From: CBDFNC01 sp965249895
Lineage (GTDB): Bacteria; Pseudomonadota; Gammaproteobacteria; Enterobacterales; CBDFNC01
Direction of reading: 5' to 3'
Assembly: GCA_965249895.1 (NCBI GenBank)
Contig: CBDFNC010000005.1
Span: 2,666,001 to 2,730,000, forward strand
Length of the DNA: 64,000 nucleotides
The notes below the pieces were generated by a model. It saw only the letters and a list, made by a program, of their open reading frames with translations, searched no databases and was not told where the DNA came from. Position numbers and translations under genes: made by a program. Below, piece after piece: positions 34,417 to 42,813 of this stretch; the first letter of the stretch is position 1; every line of letters begins with the position of its first letter.

Positions 34417-35497
34417 TTATTGCTCTGCTAGTTGATGATTTCCGGTGATATCCGTTGTATTTATATACTCTGAGGAGCCTGTCACTATCAGCCGATAGGA
34501 CTTCCTATAATTCCATTGATAGGTTGCTGCCAGGCTCACCTGAGCGGTCAAGCGGGCGCCTGGTTTAACATCATTTAGCAATACATATTCTACATACCCG
34601 GGAGCCTCCCAACCAAGCGGGCCAAAAATGGGCGAAGCATTAGCCGTTTTGGAAATGCCCACTTCAATGCCTTGCTCATCCAAAACCCTCAGGGTGAAGT
34701 CATCCAGAGTGTAATCAGGCACGACTAAAATACTCACAAACTGGCCCGACTGCTTACCTTGCCCGGAAGTAAATTTATAGCTGTCCCGTTCGCTACTGAA
34801 AGGACTGACTATTTCGCCTTCCACCATAAAAGAGGTATCATTATCCTGCATACTTTTCGCATATGCCTCGGCGTACTTTTCATGTAACTCGTAATAACGG
34901 CTGTCCCCCTCGTAAGGCACCTCAACCTGCCTTTGTACTACGCCATACTTATCTACAAAGTCACCCTCTTTGTTGCTGGCAAAACCGTGTCCGCCAATTG
35001 TACCCAGGGCTCCGAGAGGCCCCAGCGCGCCAAGTGGACCGGCAGGACCGAGGATCCCCCACACTCCGCCGGCTTGCAGCTGCTTAGAAAAATCGTTAAT
35101 TGCCGGTAAGTCTTGCCAGTATCCTTTATCACCTAAAGGACCATTGGGCCCCAACGGGCCAGCTTCACTAATGGGGCCGTTAATTGTACTGACCCAGTCA
35201 TTCCAGCTCATAGGCATCATGTCCATCCAAAATGATGAATTCCAGAGACCGCTACCTACGGGTCCCAACATGCCAAGGGGACCCCATCGTGCAATAGGTC
35301 CCCGATAGCTCAGTGGCCCCTTGTATTTAGTATTTATCCAGGTAGTCAGCAGCATTTGGCGGTGTCAGCACTTCCGGTCGTATCGAGGATAAACTGCCAT
35401 TGAGGTTTTCCAGGGAGTTAGCCGTGACAGAGAAATCGGCGGCATTTACCTGTAAGCTAAGCCCTGCGGCCACCAACAAAATAGAATAAATTTGCAT
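34417..35497 (-). pseudogene. Collagen-like secreted protein, frameshifted near the N-terminus
   Basis: The ATG at 35495-35497 starts a signal peptide (MQIYSILLVAAGLSLQVNA) and about 56 codons ending ...NAADYLDKY at a TAA (35327-35329). The downstream frame, open to 34417, continues KYKGPLSYRGPIARWGPLG. It contains three Gly-X-Y runs: GPLGMLGPVGSG, GPLGPNGPLGDKG and GILGPAGPLGALGPLGALG. A helical part (YYELHEKYAEAYAKSMQ) and a beta-rich C-terminal domain follow. Removing one T near 35329 joins both into about 359 residues. Leucine dominates the Y position instead of proline. It may be a recent pseudogene, an error, or, less likely, a programmed shift. Confidence 0.7.
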
Positions 35498-35685
35498 CTG
35501 ATTCCTTGCTCAAGATTAAACAAAAATACTAATGGCAAAAATACCATTTAATACTTCACCTTATTGATTGGTTTACCTTTAAAGCTCACAGGATTTCTGT
35601 TTTTTGTTATCTAGCAGGAATAAGGCAAAGCAGATTTAGATGCATATAATTAAGGGAGCACTCCAACTCGCGGTGAATAACCAGA

Positions 35686-36003
35686 ATGAAAAGCACAGCC
35701 AATTTTTCTATCGGTCAGCTTGTAGAGCACAAGCTATTTAACTATCGCGGGGTTATCTATGAAGTGGACCCAGAGTTTATGCTCAGCGAACAATGGTACG
35801 AACAGGTTGCTAAAACCCGTCCACCAAAAAACGAACCCTGGTATCACGTGCTTGTCAGTAACGCTTATCACACCACTTATGTTGCCCAACAGAACCTGAT
35901 AGCCAGCCAGGATCTGAGCCCTATCCAGCATCCAGAATTGTCCCAATGGTTTGATGATTTTGTAGATGGTAAATATCTGCCTAGCCATAACCGGGTACAA
36001 TAA
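35686..36003 (+). CDS. hspQ: Heat shock protein HspQ
   Basis: 105 residues, the usual HspQ size. The family pattern is clear: FSIGQLVEHKLFNYRGVIYEVDPEF, then WYEQVAKTRPPKNEPWYHVLVSNAYHTTYVAQQNL, and a C-terminal HPELSQWFDDFVDGKY. HspQ is a hemimethylated-DNA-binding-fold protein that promotes Lon-dependent degradation in enterics and is heat-inducible there. No sigma-32 promoter was clearly seen upstream. It is the first of three small plus-strand genes. Confidence 0.95.
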   Translation: MKSTANFSIGQLVEHKLFNYRGVIYEVDPEFMLSEQWYEQVAKTRPPKNEPWYHVLVSNAYHTTYVAQQNLIASQDLSPIQHPELSQWFDDFVDGKYLPSHNRVQ

Positions 36004-36109
36004 ACATTAAGTAAAAAGCACCAACTAGATCACGTAACTTACGCTACCCGCTGTCAACTGGTAATCCATTGATTAACCTGATTATTCCTTTGCTAAACAG
36101 GCGAATAAA

Positions 36110-36514
36110 ATGCAAGGCTTTGTCGAGTTTTGGTTCGATCAGTTGTGGAATAATAACGATGATACGAATATTGAAAAATGGGTGAGCAACCCCTTTAATC
36201 TGATCCTGGGTGGCGAGAAGGTCATCGAAACAAGCCATCGAGCCAATGCTGAGTTTCTTCCCGTATTTGCCAAACGATTTGACCCTTTCCACTTCGAGGT
36301 TTGTGATCAAATTGTGTCGGGCAATAAACTAGCGGTACGTTATCGCTGCGAGGCTAAATACCGAGGTCACTGGCTGGAAATTCAAGGCAATGGTGAACCT
36401 GTCATCATGACAGGAATTTTATGGTTTGAATTTAAGGACGGTAAAATGTGTCAGTGCTGGCTGGAAGACAGTGATTTTGACCTTTACCAGCAGTTAACTG
36501 GATACCTGGAGTAG
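36110..36514 (+). CDS. SnoaL-like (NTF2-fold) protein
   Basis: 134 residues with the cone-shaped NTF2-like pattern: an N-terminal helix (MQGFVEFWFDQLWNNNDD), IEKWVSNPFNLILGGEKVIE, a second helix, then strands DQIVSGNKLAVRYRCEAKYRGHWLEIQGNGEPVIMTGILWFEFKDGKMCQCWLEDSDFDLYQQL. The ending resembles SnoaL-type members (F-x-x-GKI-x-x-x-W-x-x-x-D). The fold serves enzymes and binding proteins alike, so function cannot be assigned. Confidence 0.75.
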   Translation: MQGFVEFWFDQLWNNNDDTNIEKWVSNPFNLILGGEKVIETSHRANAEFLPVFAKRFDPFHFEVCDQIVSGNKLAVRYRCEAKYRGHWLEIQGNGEPVIMTGILWFEFKDGKMCQCWLEDSDFDLYQQLTGYLE

Positions 36515-36638
36515 CCGCTTACAAACAGTGAAAATGCTATAATCTAACTATTATTATGAGCCGGAATCTGGTGGTGACAGCCGCCAGAGAACACACAAAA
36601 ATAGTCAGGGACGATACGATCAAATTCCCGAGGGGGAT

Positions 36639-37196
36639 ATGATGAAACGTCATTATTACATTAGCGAGAGCCTGGATGACCTGGCCGTCGTTGAACATGA
36701 ACTGGAAATCTGTGGTGTTACCACTCCCCAGATCCATGTATTAAGTCAAAATGATGCGGGCATAGAGCGCAGGCATCTTCACAACGTCCAATTCCTGATG
36801 AAAAAAGATATTATCCACTCTACTGAGATTGGCGCCTTGATTGGGCTCCTACCCGCCGCACTGGTTCTTACTTTTTGCTATTTTAGTGGTTTAACCGAGA
36901 GCGTAGGTTGGTTCCCGGTGTTATTTCTTTCTGTATTGCTGTTTGCCTTCTGTACCTGGGAAGGGGGGCTGCTGGGTATCCAAAAAACCAATTATCATTT
37001 TCAGATGTTTAAAGACAGCCTGGAAAAAGGTAAACACCTGTTCTTTGTTGACCTAGAGCCCAGGCAAGAAGCAGTGCTAGAAAATGTCCTTCACTACCAC
37101 CCCAGATTAAAACCTGTAGGAACCGGCACTGCAGTGCCAGGCTGGATTGTAAAATGGCAAAACAACTGGCATGCCTTTATTAAGTCCATGCCTTAA
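36639..37196 (+). CDS. Two-helix membrane protein of unknown function
   Basis: 185 residues with a strong AGGGGG ribosome binding site before tandem ATG codons. The N-terminal 60 residues are soluble with an alpha-beta look (YYISESLDDLAVVEHELEICGVTTPQIHVLSQNDAGIERRHLHNVQ). Two membrane helices (about 65-85 and 93-112) follow, around GALIGLLPAALVLTFCYFSG and FPVLFLSVLLFAFCTW. A short cytoplasmic part then ends FFVDLEPRQEAVLENVLHYHPRL. This resembles the general layout of small stress-linked membrane proteins seen in marine gammaproteobacteria. The name and role are unknown. Confidence 0.7.
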   Translation: MMKRHYYISESLDDLAVVEHELEICGVTTPQIHVLSQNDAGIERRHLHNVQFLMKKDIIHSTEIGALIGLLPAALVLTFCYFSGLTESVGWFPVLFLSVLLFAFCTWEGGLLGIQKTNYHFQMFKDSLEKGKHLFFVDLEPRQEAVLENVLHYHPRLKPVGTGTAVPGWIVKWQNNWHAFIKSMP

Positions 37197-37220
37197 TGCT
37201 GACATTCATAATTTATCAAA

Positions 37221-37535
37221 CTAACCAGAAAAAAACTGTAGCCGTACTGCCTCTACATAGTCGGACTCCAATACCATTAATGCCACTAGTACCAAGATTG
37301 CTAGAGGTGGCAATAGTATGGTGTAGATAAATGCCAGTCTTTCCCACATCAAGTGCATAAACACGGCAATGATCAGGCTGGCCTTTAACAGCATAAAAGT
37401 AATAATCAAAAACCAGCGTAGCAAGCCTTCGAAGTCAAAAAAGTCCACCAGATAAGACAAGGTACTCAGAACAAACAGCAAGCCCCATACTTTTAAATAG
37501 AGACTTACCGGATGCTGCTGCTTAGTGCTTTCCAT
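37221..37535 (-). CDS. Cytochrome c oxidase subunit IV-like protein
   Basis: 104 residues with three membrane helices: LKVWGLLFVLSTLSYLVDFF, LRWFLIITFMLLKASLIIAVFMHLMWE and FIYTILLPPLAILVLVALMVLE. The MLLKASLIIAVFMHLMWE helix matches the prokaryotic subunit IV (CtaF/COX4-pro) family. It is last in the oxidase operon, 7 bp after a subunit III gene. It supports assembly or stability of the heme-copper oxidase. Confidence 0.85.
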   Translation of the reverse strand: MESTKQQHPVSLYLKVWGLLFVLSTLSYLVDFFDFEGLLRWFLIITFMLLKASLIIAVFMHLMWERLAFIYTILLPPLAILVLVALMVLESDYVEAVRLQFFSG

Positions 37536-37542
37536 ACGCCAC

Positions 37543-38211
37543 CTACCATAAGTAAAATAACGCGAAGATAAAAACCCAGACCAGGTCCACGAAATGCCAA
37601 TAGAGGCCGGCTATTTCCACCATTTGGTAATCGCCACTGGTTTCATATTGACCGGACCAAACCTTTTTAGCCACCACCAATAGATAGATCACGCCAGCAG
37701 ATACATGCAGGCCATGGAATCCCGTGATCATAAAAAAGCTGGCACCAAACTGAGCCGCCCCCATGGGGTTAGCCCAGGGTCTTACCCCTTCATCCAGAAT
37801 TAATTTGCTCCACTCAAATACCTGCATACCGACAAAACTCGCCCCCAGTAAGGCAGTAGCCAGCATAAGCAAAGCGGCTTTTTGTTTGTTTTTTCGGTAA
37901 CCGAAATTCACTGCCATCGCCATAGTACCGCTGCTGGTGATCAGTACAAAAGTCATAATAGCGATTAGGATTAAAGGGATATGTACACCGGCTATGGTAA
38001 GCGCAAACACTTCACTGGGCTCCGGCCAGGGAACAGTAGTGGAGATCCGGGCCGACATATAACCCACCAGAAAAGTGCCGAACACAAAGGTATCACTCAG
38101 CAGGAAAAACCACATCATGGCTTTTGCCCAAGAAAGGCGGAAGACTTCCCTATCTGACGACCAATCAGATACCACAGCCGACCAGTTTTTTGCATCTAAT
38201 TGCTGTGCCAT
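37543..38211 (-). CDS. ctaE: Cytochrome c oxidase subunit III
   Basis: 222 residues from the ATG at 38211, chosen over the codon 18 bases earlier because GAGAGG is well placed before it. Seven-helix-like subunit III core: WFFLLSDTFVFGTFLVGYM (first helix with the conserved acidic residue), EWSKLILDEG, FFMITGFHGLHVSAGVIYLL and the ending EIAGLYWHFVDLVWVFIFALFYLW, all canonical. Subunit III stabilises the oxidase and the proton uptake path. This is the second subunit III-like gene of the operon. Confidence 0.92.
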   Translation of the reverse strand: MAQQLDAKNWSAVVSDWSSDREVFRLSWAKAMMWFFLLSDTFVFGTFLVGYMSARISTTVPWPEPSEVFALTIAGVHIPLILIAIMTFVLITSSGTMAMAVNFGYRKNKQKAALLMLATALLGASFVGMQVFEWSKLILDEGVRPWANPMGAAQFGASFFMITGFHGLHVSAGVIYLLVVAKKVWSGQYETSGDYQMVEIAGLYWHFVDLVWVFIFALFYLW

Positions 38212-38313
38212 TTCATTACCTCTCGTCACAGGAACAATCTTGTGTCATTAGGCCATTTGCTAATCGTATTTTTAACGCACAACTCTTTTCGTTTATCGTT
38301 TATTTCTGGTGGC

Positions 38314-38460
38314 AACTAGCTAAGTGTCCGTCCTGAAACACAGGAATAGGCAGGTTGACCCGCATTTCTGCCGGAGCCGAACCCATCTCAGGGATGAGAT
38401 GCAAAGCGCATGGACGCACGTTCGGCGAATATCGCGAGCGCTGTGTTCGCAGATGGCTCC
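38314..38460. repeat. Repeat insertion inside the oxidase operon
   Basis: The 251-bp gap between the two subunit III genes starts with AACTAGCTAAGTGTCCGTCC then TGAAAC (38314-38339), the terminal sequence of the MITE-like repeats at 19548-19568 (inverted) and 47179-47203. It then contains a palindromic segment bounded by GGAGCC (38373-38378) and GGCTCC (38455-38460). Only the end of the MITE is present, so this looks like a partial or solo terminus next to a second repeat type. Confidence 0.55.
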
Positions 38461-38462
38461 AA

Positions 38463-39008
38463 CTAAGTCATCAAAAACAGTCCAAACAACACCAGCCAAA
38501 GCAGTAGTAAAAAGTGCCAATACCAGGCACATAACCTTATGCTCTGCTGACGATCAAACCCATTCCATACACGAATACAGGTAACACCCCAGACGGTTAA
38601 ACCGCCTAAGAGATGGAGTCCATGTAAACCGGTAATTAAATAAAAGAAACTGTTGGCTGGATTACTGGCCAGGAAAAGTTCCTGTACCTGTAGTTGCTGC
38701 CATACCCAAATTTGACCAAGAAGAAATGCGAAGGCGAATAAACCCGCCAATAGCAGGCCGGTTTTTATTTTTCTTATAACCTTAAACCTTGCAGCCCGCT
38801 GCGCCACCATCAAACAAGCGCTACTAATTATCAGCATAGCCGTGTTAATCCAGAGCTGCCTAGGCTCCGCCAACGCCGACCAGTCGGTGAGACCCATACG
38901 GGTTAAATAAGCGCTGATAAAAAGACTAAACAGGGAAGTAACTGTGCCCATAAAAAACAGTAAGCCAATGGTTTCTTTGGTAAGTGGCCTGGTTAATGCT
39001 GCACTCAT
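38463..39008 (-). CDS. Heme-copper oxidase subunit III-like protein (short)
   Basis: 181 residues with five membrane helices. The C-terminal half is typical of subunit III: ASNPANSFFYLITGLHGLHLLGGLTVWGVTCIRVWNG and RLCAWYWHFLLLLWLVLFGLFL. The N-terminal helices ETIGLLFFMGTVTSLFSLFISAYL also match. The ATG overlaps the coxA stop by four bases, so it is translationally coupled to subunit I. Operons with two subunit III-like genes, one short and one long, occur in some caa3-type systems. Confidence 0.85.
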   Translation of the reverse strand: MSAALTRPLTKETIGLLFFMGTVTSLFSLFISAYLTRMGLTDWSALAEPRQLWINTAMLIISSACLMVAQRAARFKVIRKIKTGLLLAGLFAFAFLLGQIWVWQQLQVQELFLASNPANSFFYLITGLHGLHLLGGLTVWGVTCIRVWNGFDRQQSIRLCAWYWHFLLLLWLVLFGLFLMT

Positions 39009-40708
39009 TTACCCTTCTCCTTGTTTGGCGCTACGTTTTGCGGAATAAAATCCAGATCTTCATGGGGAACACTATAATCGTATGCCCAGCGGTGGACTTC
39101 CGGCACCTCCTCCCCCCAATTTCCGTGTATTGGCGGGGTATTTGGGGTTTGCCACTCCAGGGTGGTCGCACCCCAGGGGTTACTTCCGGCCTTGACTCCG
39201 TGTTTTATACTCCAGAACAGGTTAAACAGGAACAGCAGCTGGGCCAGCCCCACCACCAGCGCAGCCAGGGTAATAAAGGTGTTTAAGTCATGGGCAGACT
39301 GGGGAATAAACTCCAGGTTATCGAATGCGTAATATCGCCTGGGCATTCCCAAAACACCTAAATAATGCATGGGGAAATAGATCGCATAGGTTCCCAGGAA
39401 AGTGACCCAAAAGTGCCACTTTCCCAAGGTTTCATTCATCATTCTGCCGGTGATCTTGGGATACCAATGGTAAATACCACCGAATATCACCAATATGGGC
39501 GACACTCCCATCACCATATGAAAATGAGCAACCACAAAATAGGTATCTGACAGGGGAATATCCACGATCACATTGCCCAGAAACAGACCTGTCACCCCAC
39601 CGATCACAAAGGTGCTGATAAAAGCGATAGCAAACAACATAGGTAACGACATAACGATATTGCCTCGCCATAACGTCAGCAGCCAGTTGTATACTTTGAT
39701 AGCCGTGGGTACTGCGATGATCAATGTAGTGGAAGCAAAGAAAAAACCAAAATAAGGGTTCATTCCACTGACGTACATATGGTGAGCCCAGACAACAAAA
39801 CTCAGCGCCCCGATAAAAACAATGGCCCATACCATCATCTTATAACCGAAGATATTTTTCCTAGCATGAGTACTGATCAAATCCGACACAATGCCAAATG
39901 CCGGCAGTGCGACGATATACACCTCAGGGTGGCCGAAAAACCAGAACAGGTGCTGGAATAATACAGGACTACCACCACCATGCTCCGTTTGCTGGCCCAT
40001 GGATAATATCGCCGGCATAAAAAAGCTGGTGCCAAGCAGGCGATCGAATAACAACATCACCCCACTGACAAACAAGGCAGGAAAGGCCAGCAGTGCCATT
40101 ATCGTGGCGATAAATATGCCCCAGACAGATAAAGGCATACGCATGAGTGTCATACCTTTGGTGCGGGCCTGCAGCACTGTGGTGACATAATTCAGCCCCC
40201 CCATAGTGGCGGCCACAATAAAGATCACCAGGGACACCAACATCAGGACAATGCCCCAGCTGGCGCCCGGCGTCCCAGGCAAAATCACCTGAGGAGGATA
40301 CAAGGTCCAGCCGGCACCCGTGGGTCCGCCGGGAACAAACAGACTCGCCAACAGCACTAATACAGCCAGTAAGTAGGTCCAGTAGCTAAGCATATTGAGG
40401 AAAGGAAAAACCATGTCCCTGGCACCCACCATAAGCGGGATCAAATAGTTGCCAAACCCCCCCAGGAAAAGCGCAGTAAGCAGGTAGATCACCATGATCA
40501 TGCCGTGCATGGTCATCAACTGATAATAAGTACTCGCATCGATAAAAGAGAAGACCCCCGGAAATCCCAGCTGTAAACGCATCAACCAGGAAGAAATCAA
40601 CGCCAACAAACCCATAAAGATCGCCGTCAAAGAGTATTGGATCGCGATCACTTTATGATCCTGGCTCCACACATATTTCAGCCAGAAACTCTGAGACTTA
40701 TAGCTCAT
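39005..40708 (-). CDS. ctaD: Cytochrome c oxidase subunit I
   Basis: 567 residues from the ATG at 40706-40708, which has GGAGG seven bases upstream; the longer frame from 40741 is rejected. Twelve-helix catalytic subunit. Heme and copper ligands are seen in MTMHGMIMVIYLLTA, HLFWFFGHPEVYIVALPAFG (His-Tyr cross-link pair), VVWAHHMYVSGM (CuB histidines) and TYFVVAHFHMVMG (heme ligands). It reduces oxygen to water and pumps protons in the inner membrane. It overlaps the end of coxB by 11 bases and the next subunit III gene by four. Confidence 0.96.
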   Translation of the reverse strand: MSYKSQSFWLKYVWSQDHKVIAIQYSLTAIFMGLLALISSWLMRLQLGFPGVFSFIDASTYYQLMTMHGMIMVIYLLTALFLGGFGNYLIPLMVGARDMVFPFLNMLSYWTYLLAVLVLLASLFVPGGPTGAGWTLYPPQVILPGTPGASWGIVLMLVSLVIFIVAATMGGLNYVTTVLQARTKGMTLMRMPLSVWGIFIATIMALLAFPALFVSGVMLLFDRLLGTSFFMPAILSMGQQTEHGGGSPVLFQHLFWFFGHPEVYIVALPAFGIVSDLISTHARKNIFGYKMMVWAIVFIGALSFVVWAHHMYVSGMNPYFGFFFASTTLIIAVPTAIKVYNWLLTLWRGNIVMSLPMLFAIAFISTFVIGGVTGLFLGNVIVDIPLSDTYFVVAHFHMVMGVSPILVIFGGIYHWYPKITGRMMNETLGKWHFWVTFLGTYAIYFPMHYLGVLGMPRRYYAFDNLEFIPQSAHDLNTFITLAALVVGLAQLLFLFNLFWSIKHGVKAGSNPWGATTLEWQTPNTPPIHGNWGEEVPEVHRWAYDYSVPHEDLDFIPQNVAPNKEKGK

Positions 40709-41828
40709 CCTGCCCTCCTTTGAGGGTTTTAATAAAATCAATAATGTCGTTTAGCTCTTGCTCACTAAACTGGTAAGGGGGCATAACAGGGGAAAAACCT
40801 GCCACCACAGCCCCGCTGGGATTTAGGATGGACTCTTTTAAATAGTCTTCGTCCACCAACACTGTACCGCCACCGACCAGGGTTTCAGTTTTACCAAATA
40901 AACCTTGCCAGCCAGGTCCGATCCCTTTGCCATCGTCCAAACGGTGGCAGGCCAAACAGCCTTTTTCCTGAGCCAGGGTTTCACCAGGATGGACTTCGCG
41001 GATACCCGGCTCTGATAACAAAGACTGAGCAAAAGTTGGATACGAAGCCAGCCAGGTTTGGAACTCTTCTTCTGGTTCAACCAACACAGCGCCACGCATG
41101 TTAAAATGGCTCACACCACAAAACTCGGCGCATAACACCTCGAAGCGGCCGATTTTAGTAGGAGTAAACCAAAAATTGGTCACCAAACCAGGCACCATAT
41201 CCATCTTCACCCTGAATTGAGGCACATAGAAATCGTGTAATACATCTTTGGATCTAAGCTGCACTTTATAAGTTTGATCCAGGGGTAAATGCAGATCATT
41301 ACTGCTGATCAGAATATCGTCCTGGCCCTTACTATCATCCGGATCCAGGCCAAACGGATTATCCGCATTGATAAACCTGGCGTGGCTGGCGCCAAAAATC
41401 TGATCCTTTCCCGGAAAGCGATAACTCCATTGCCACTGTTGACCCAAGACTTCGAATTCTGCAGCATCGTCAGGCGGAGTGACAAACTCTGCATAAACAA
41501 ATAAACCCGGTGCTAACATGGCCACTATGCCCACTGAGGTTAAACCGATAAGCCAGTATTCCAGCTTTTTGTTTTCCGGTTGATAATCGGCACGCCGGCG
41601 TTTGTGGTAACGAAAGCGAACCAGACAGTAGACAATGAACAGATTAATCAGAATGAAAATCGTGGCTGTGATGATCAAGGTAATGGAAAGAGTGTCGTCT
41701 ATACTGCTCCAGTTGGAAGCAGCGGGTGTGGACCACCAGGGACTGAGGAAATGAAATATAACAGAGCCAACACTAATTAAAACCAGGACAACTGCCAAAG
41801 CCATAAGCTTGGTATCCTTTCTTAGCAC
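40698..41828 (-). CDS. ctaC: Cytochrome c oxidase subunit II fused to cytochrome c (caa3 type)
   Basis: 376 residues with a GTG start; an ATG at 41804 is an alternative but would drop the basic N-terminus. Two membrane helices (about 8-30 and 45-70, then GLTSVGIVAMLAPGLFVYAEFV) precede a cupredoxin domain with the CuA site EVLCAEFCGVSHFNMRG and QWQWSYRFPG. A C-terminal cytochrome c domain has CLACH and a distal Met in SPVMPPYQFSEQELNDIIDFIK. The fused cytochrome c receives electrons directly. First gene of the oxidase operon; no assembly factors (Sco, CtaG) are in the window. Confidence 0.95.
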   Translation of the reverse strand: MLRKDTKLMALAVVLVLISVGSVIFHFLSPWWSTPAASNWSSIDDTLSITLIITATIFILINLFIVYCLVRFRYHKRRRADYQPENKKLEYWLIGLTSVGIVAMLAPGLFVYAEFVTPPDDAAEFEVLGQQWQWSYRFPGKDQIFGASHARFINADNPFGLDPDDSKGQDDILISSNDLHLPLDQTYKVQLRSKDVLHDFYVPQFRVKMDMVPGLVTNFWFTPTKIGRFEVLCAEFCGVSHFNMRGAVLVEPEEEFQTWLASYPTFAQSLLSEPGIREVHPGETLAQEKGCLACHRLDDGKGIGPGWQGLFGKTETLVGGGTVLVDEDYLKESILNPSGAVVAGFSPVMPPYQFSEQELNDIIDFIKTLKGGQDEL

Positions 41829-41869
41829 CCATCAAATAACGAGTATCAAGGTAACAATTGTTACGGGCT

Positions 41870-41952
41870 TTGTAGGAGCAGATGCCTCTCTATAAGAGAA
41901 GAGGGCGAAGCCACTACCGGCAAGGTTCGCCGAATAAGTTCGGCTCCTACAA
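41870..41952. repeat. Palindromic GTAGGAGC repeat upstream of coxB
   Basis: TTGTAGGAGC (41870-41879) is inverted at 41943-41952 (GCTCCTACAA), with an inner pair GGCGAA/TTCGCC. This is the familiar GTAGGAGC-type extragenic palindrome of gammaproteobacteria. It lies between the oxidase operon and the AhpD-like gene and can form a long hairpin in either direction. Confidence 0.65.
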
Positions 41953-42050
41953 GGGGTTAATACCGGCTATAACTATCAGCTTAGTGGTGAAGTTTTCATC
42001 CTGCTAGTGAGGAGCTTGCCCTTCAGGCGAAGAGCAAGGTATAAGAAATA

Positions 42051-42515
42051 TCAGCCATTTTGCCCAGGCTGATAACTTCCAGCCTTAAAGCCGAAGCTTT
42101 TCGCCAGGCGATGCCAGCTGTTAATCTGGCTTATCGCCAGCGTCAGGTAGGCCTGCTCTTCCATGGAAAAGTATTCAGATAGTTGCCTGGTTAGCTCGTC
42201 AGGAAACTGCGCCTCTCCGATCCGGGTCACCTGGTAAGTTAATGCCAAAACCGCCTGCTCTTGCGGCGAATAAAAGTCGACCTCGCGCCACACGGGTAAA
42301 GAGTAAAGCCGCATATTCGTTTCTTCCAATAACTGAGCTTCTTTTATATGCATATCAATACAATAGGCGCAGCCATTAAGCTGAGAGGCGTATACACGCA
42401 GCAATTCCAGTAACTTGATAGACAAGCCGGATTGACTAATGCATTTCTCAACCGCCATCATAGATGACATCACTGGAGCAGGTACCTGGTTAAAACCGAT
42501 ATTTAAAGACATCAT
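42051..42515 (-). CDS. Carboxymuconolactone decarboxylase (AhpD-like) family protein
   Basis: 154 residues, all-helical. The redox motif is LLRVYASQLNGCAYCIDMHIKEAQ, giving CxxC plus histidine as in AhpD-like proteins. Conserved W-x-x-x-x-x-YSPQEQAVLALTYQVTRIGEAQFPDE and ISQINSWHRLAKSFGF follow. Family members are alkylhydroperoxidase-like antioxidants. It is divergent from the remnant LysR gene, which may once have regulated it. Confidence 0.88.
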   Translation of the reverse strand: MMSLNIGFNQVPAPVMSSMMAVEKCISQSGLSIKLLELLRVYASQLNGCAYCIDMHIKEAQLLEETNMRLYSLPVWREVDFYSPQEQAVLALTYQVTRIGEAQFPDELTRQLSEYFSMEEQAYLTLAISQINSWHRLAKSFGFKAGSYQPGQNG

Positions 42516-42583
42516 TTATTCCCTCATTAGTAAATACATCAGGGATTATCTTCCTTTGCGTATAGTTTGATAATATAGAAATA

Positions 42584-42813
42584 ATGCATTTCTTTCTTGC
42601 GTTAAACGCAAAGGTAATTGACAGCCTCCGGGTATTTATCAGCACAGTGGAACAGGGCAGCTTTTCAGGTGCGCCTCGTATCCTGGGTTTATCCGCCTCA
42701 TCCGTATCCCGCCAGATAGACAATTTGGAGCAAGAGCTGCAGGCTAAGCTCTTTAAGCGCAGCCCCCCTAATTCTGACCCTCACCAATGCTGGTGAAATG
42801 GTAACGGTGAAAT
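42584..42813 (+). pseudogene. LysR-type regulator, truncated and frameshifted
   Basis: Only the DNA-binding end survives: VIDSLRVFISTVEQGSFSGAPRILGLSASSVSRQIDNLEQELQAKLFKRSP. The reading then shifts; removing one C from the run of six at 42773-42778 restores LILTLTNAGEMV, the expected continuation. Similarity stops at about 42800, where it meets the truncated end of a minus-strand gene. The rest of the regulator is deleted. It is divergent from the AhpD-like gene. Confidence 0.8.

Noticed and set aside
35327..35338. Programmed +1 frameshift at TAC TAA A in the collagen-like gene
   Set aside because: No Shine-Dalgarno-like stimulator and the slippery P-site codon cannot re-pair after a +1 move; mutation or sequencing error is simpler.
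39432..40190. Several long frames on both strands inside the oxidase subunit I gene
   Set aside because: Shadows of a strongly conserved coding region; none has homology or a start signal.
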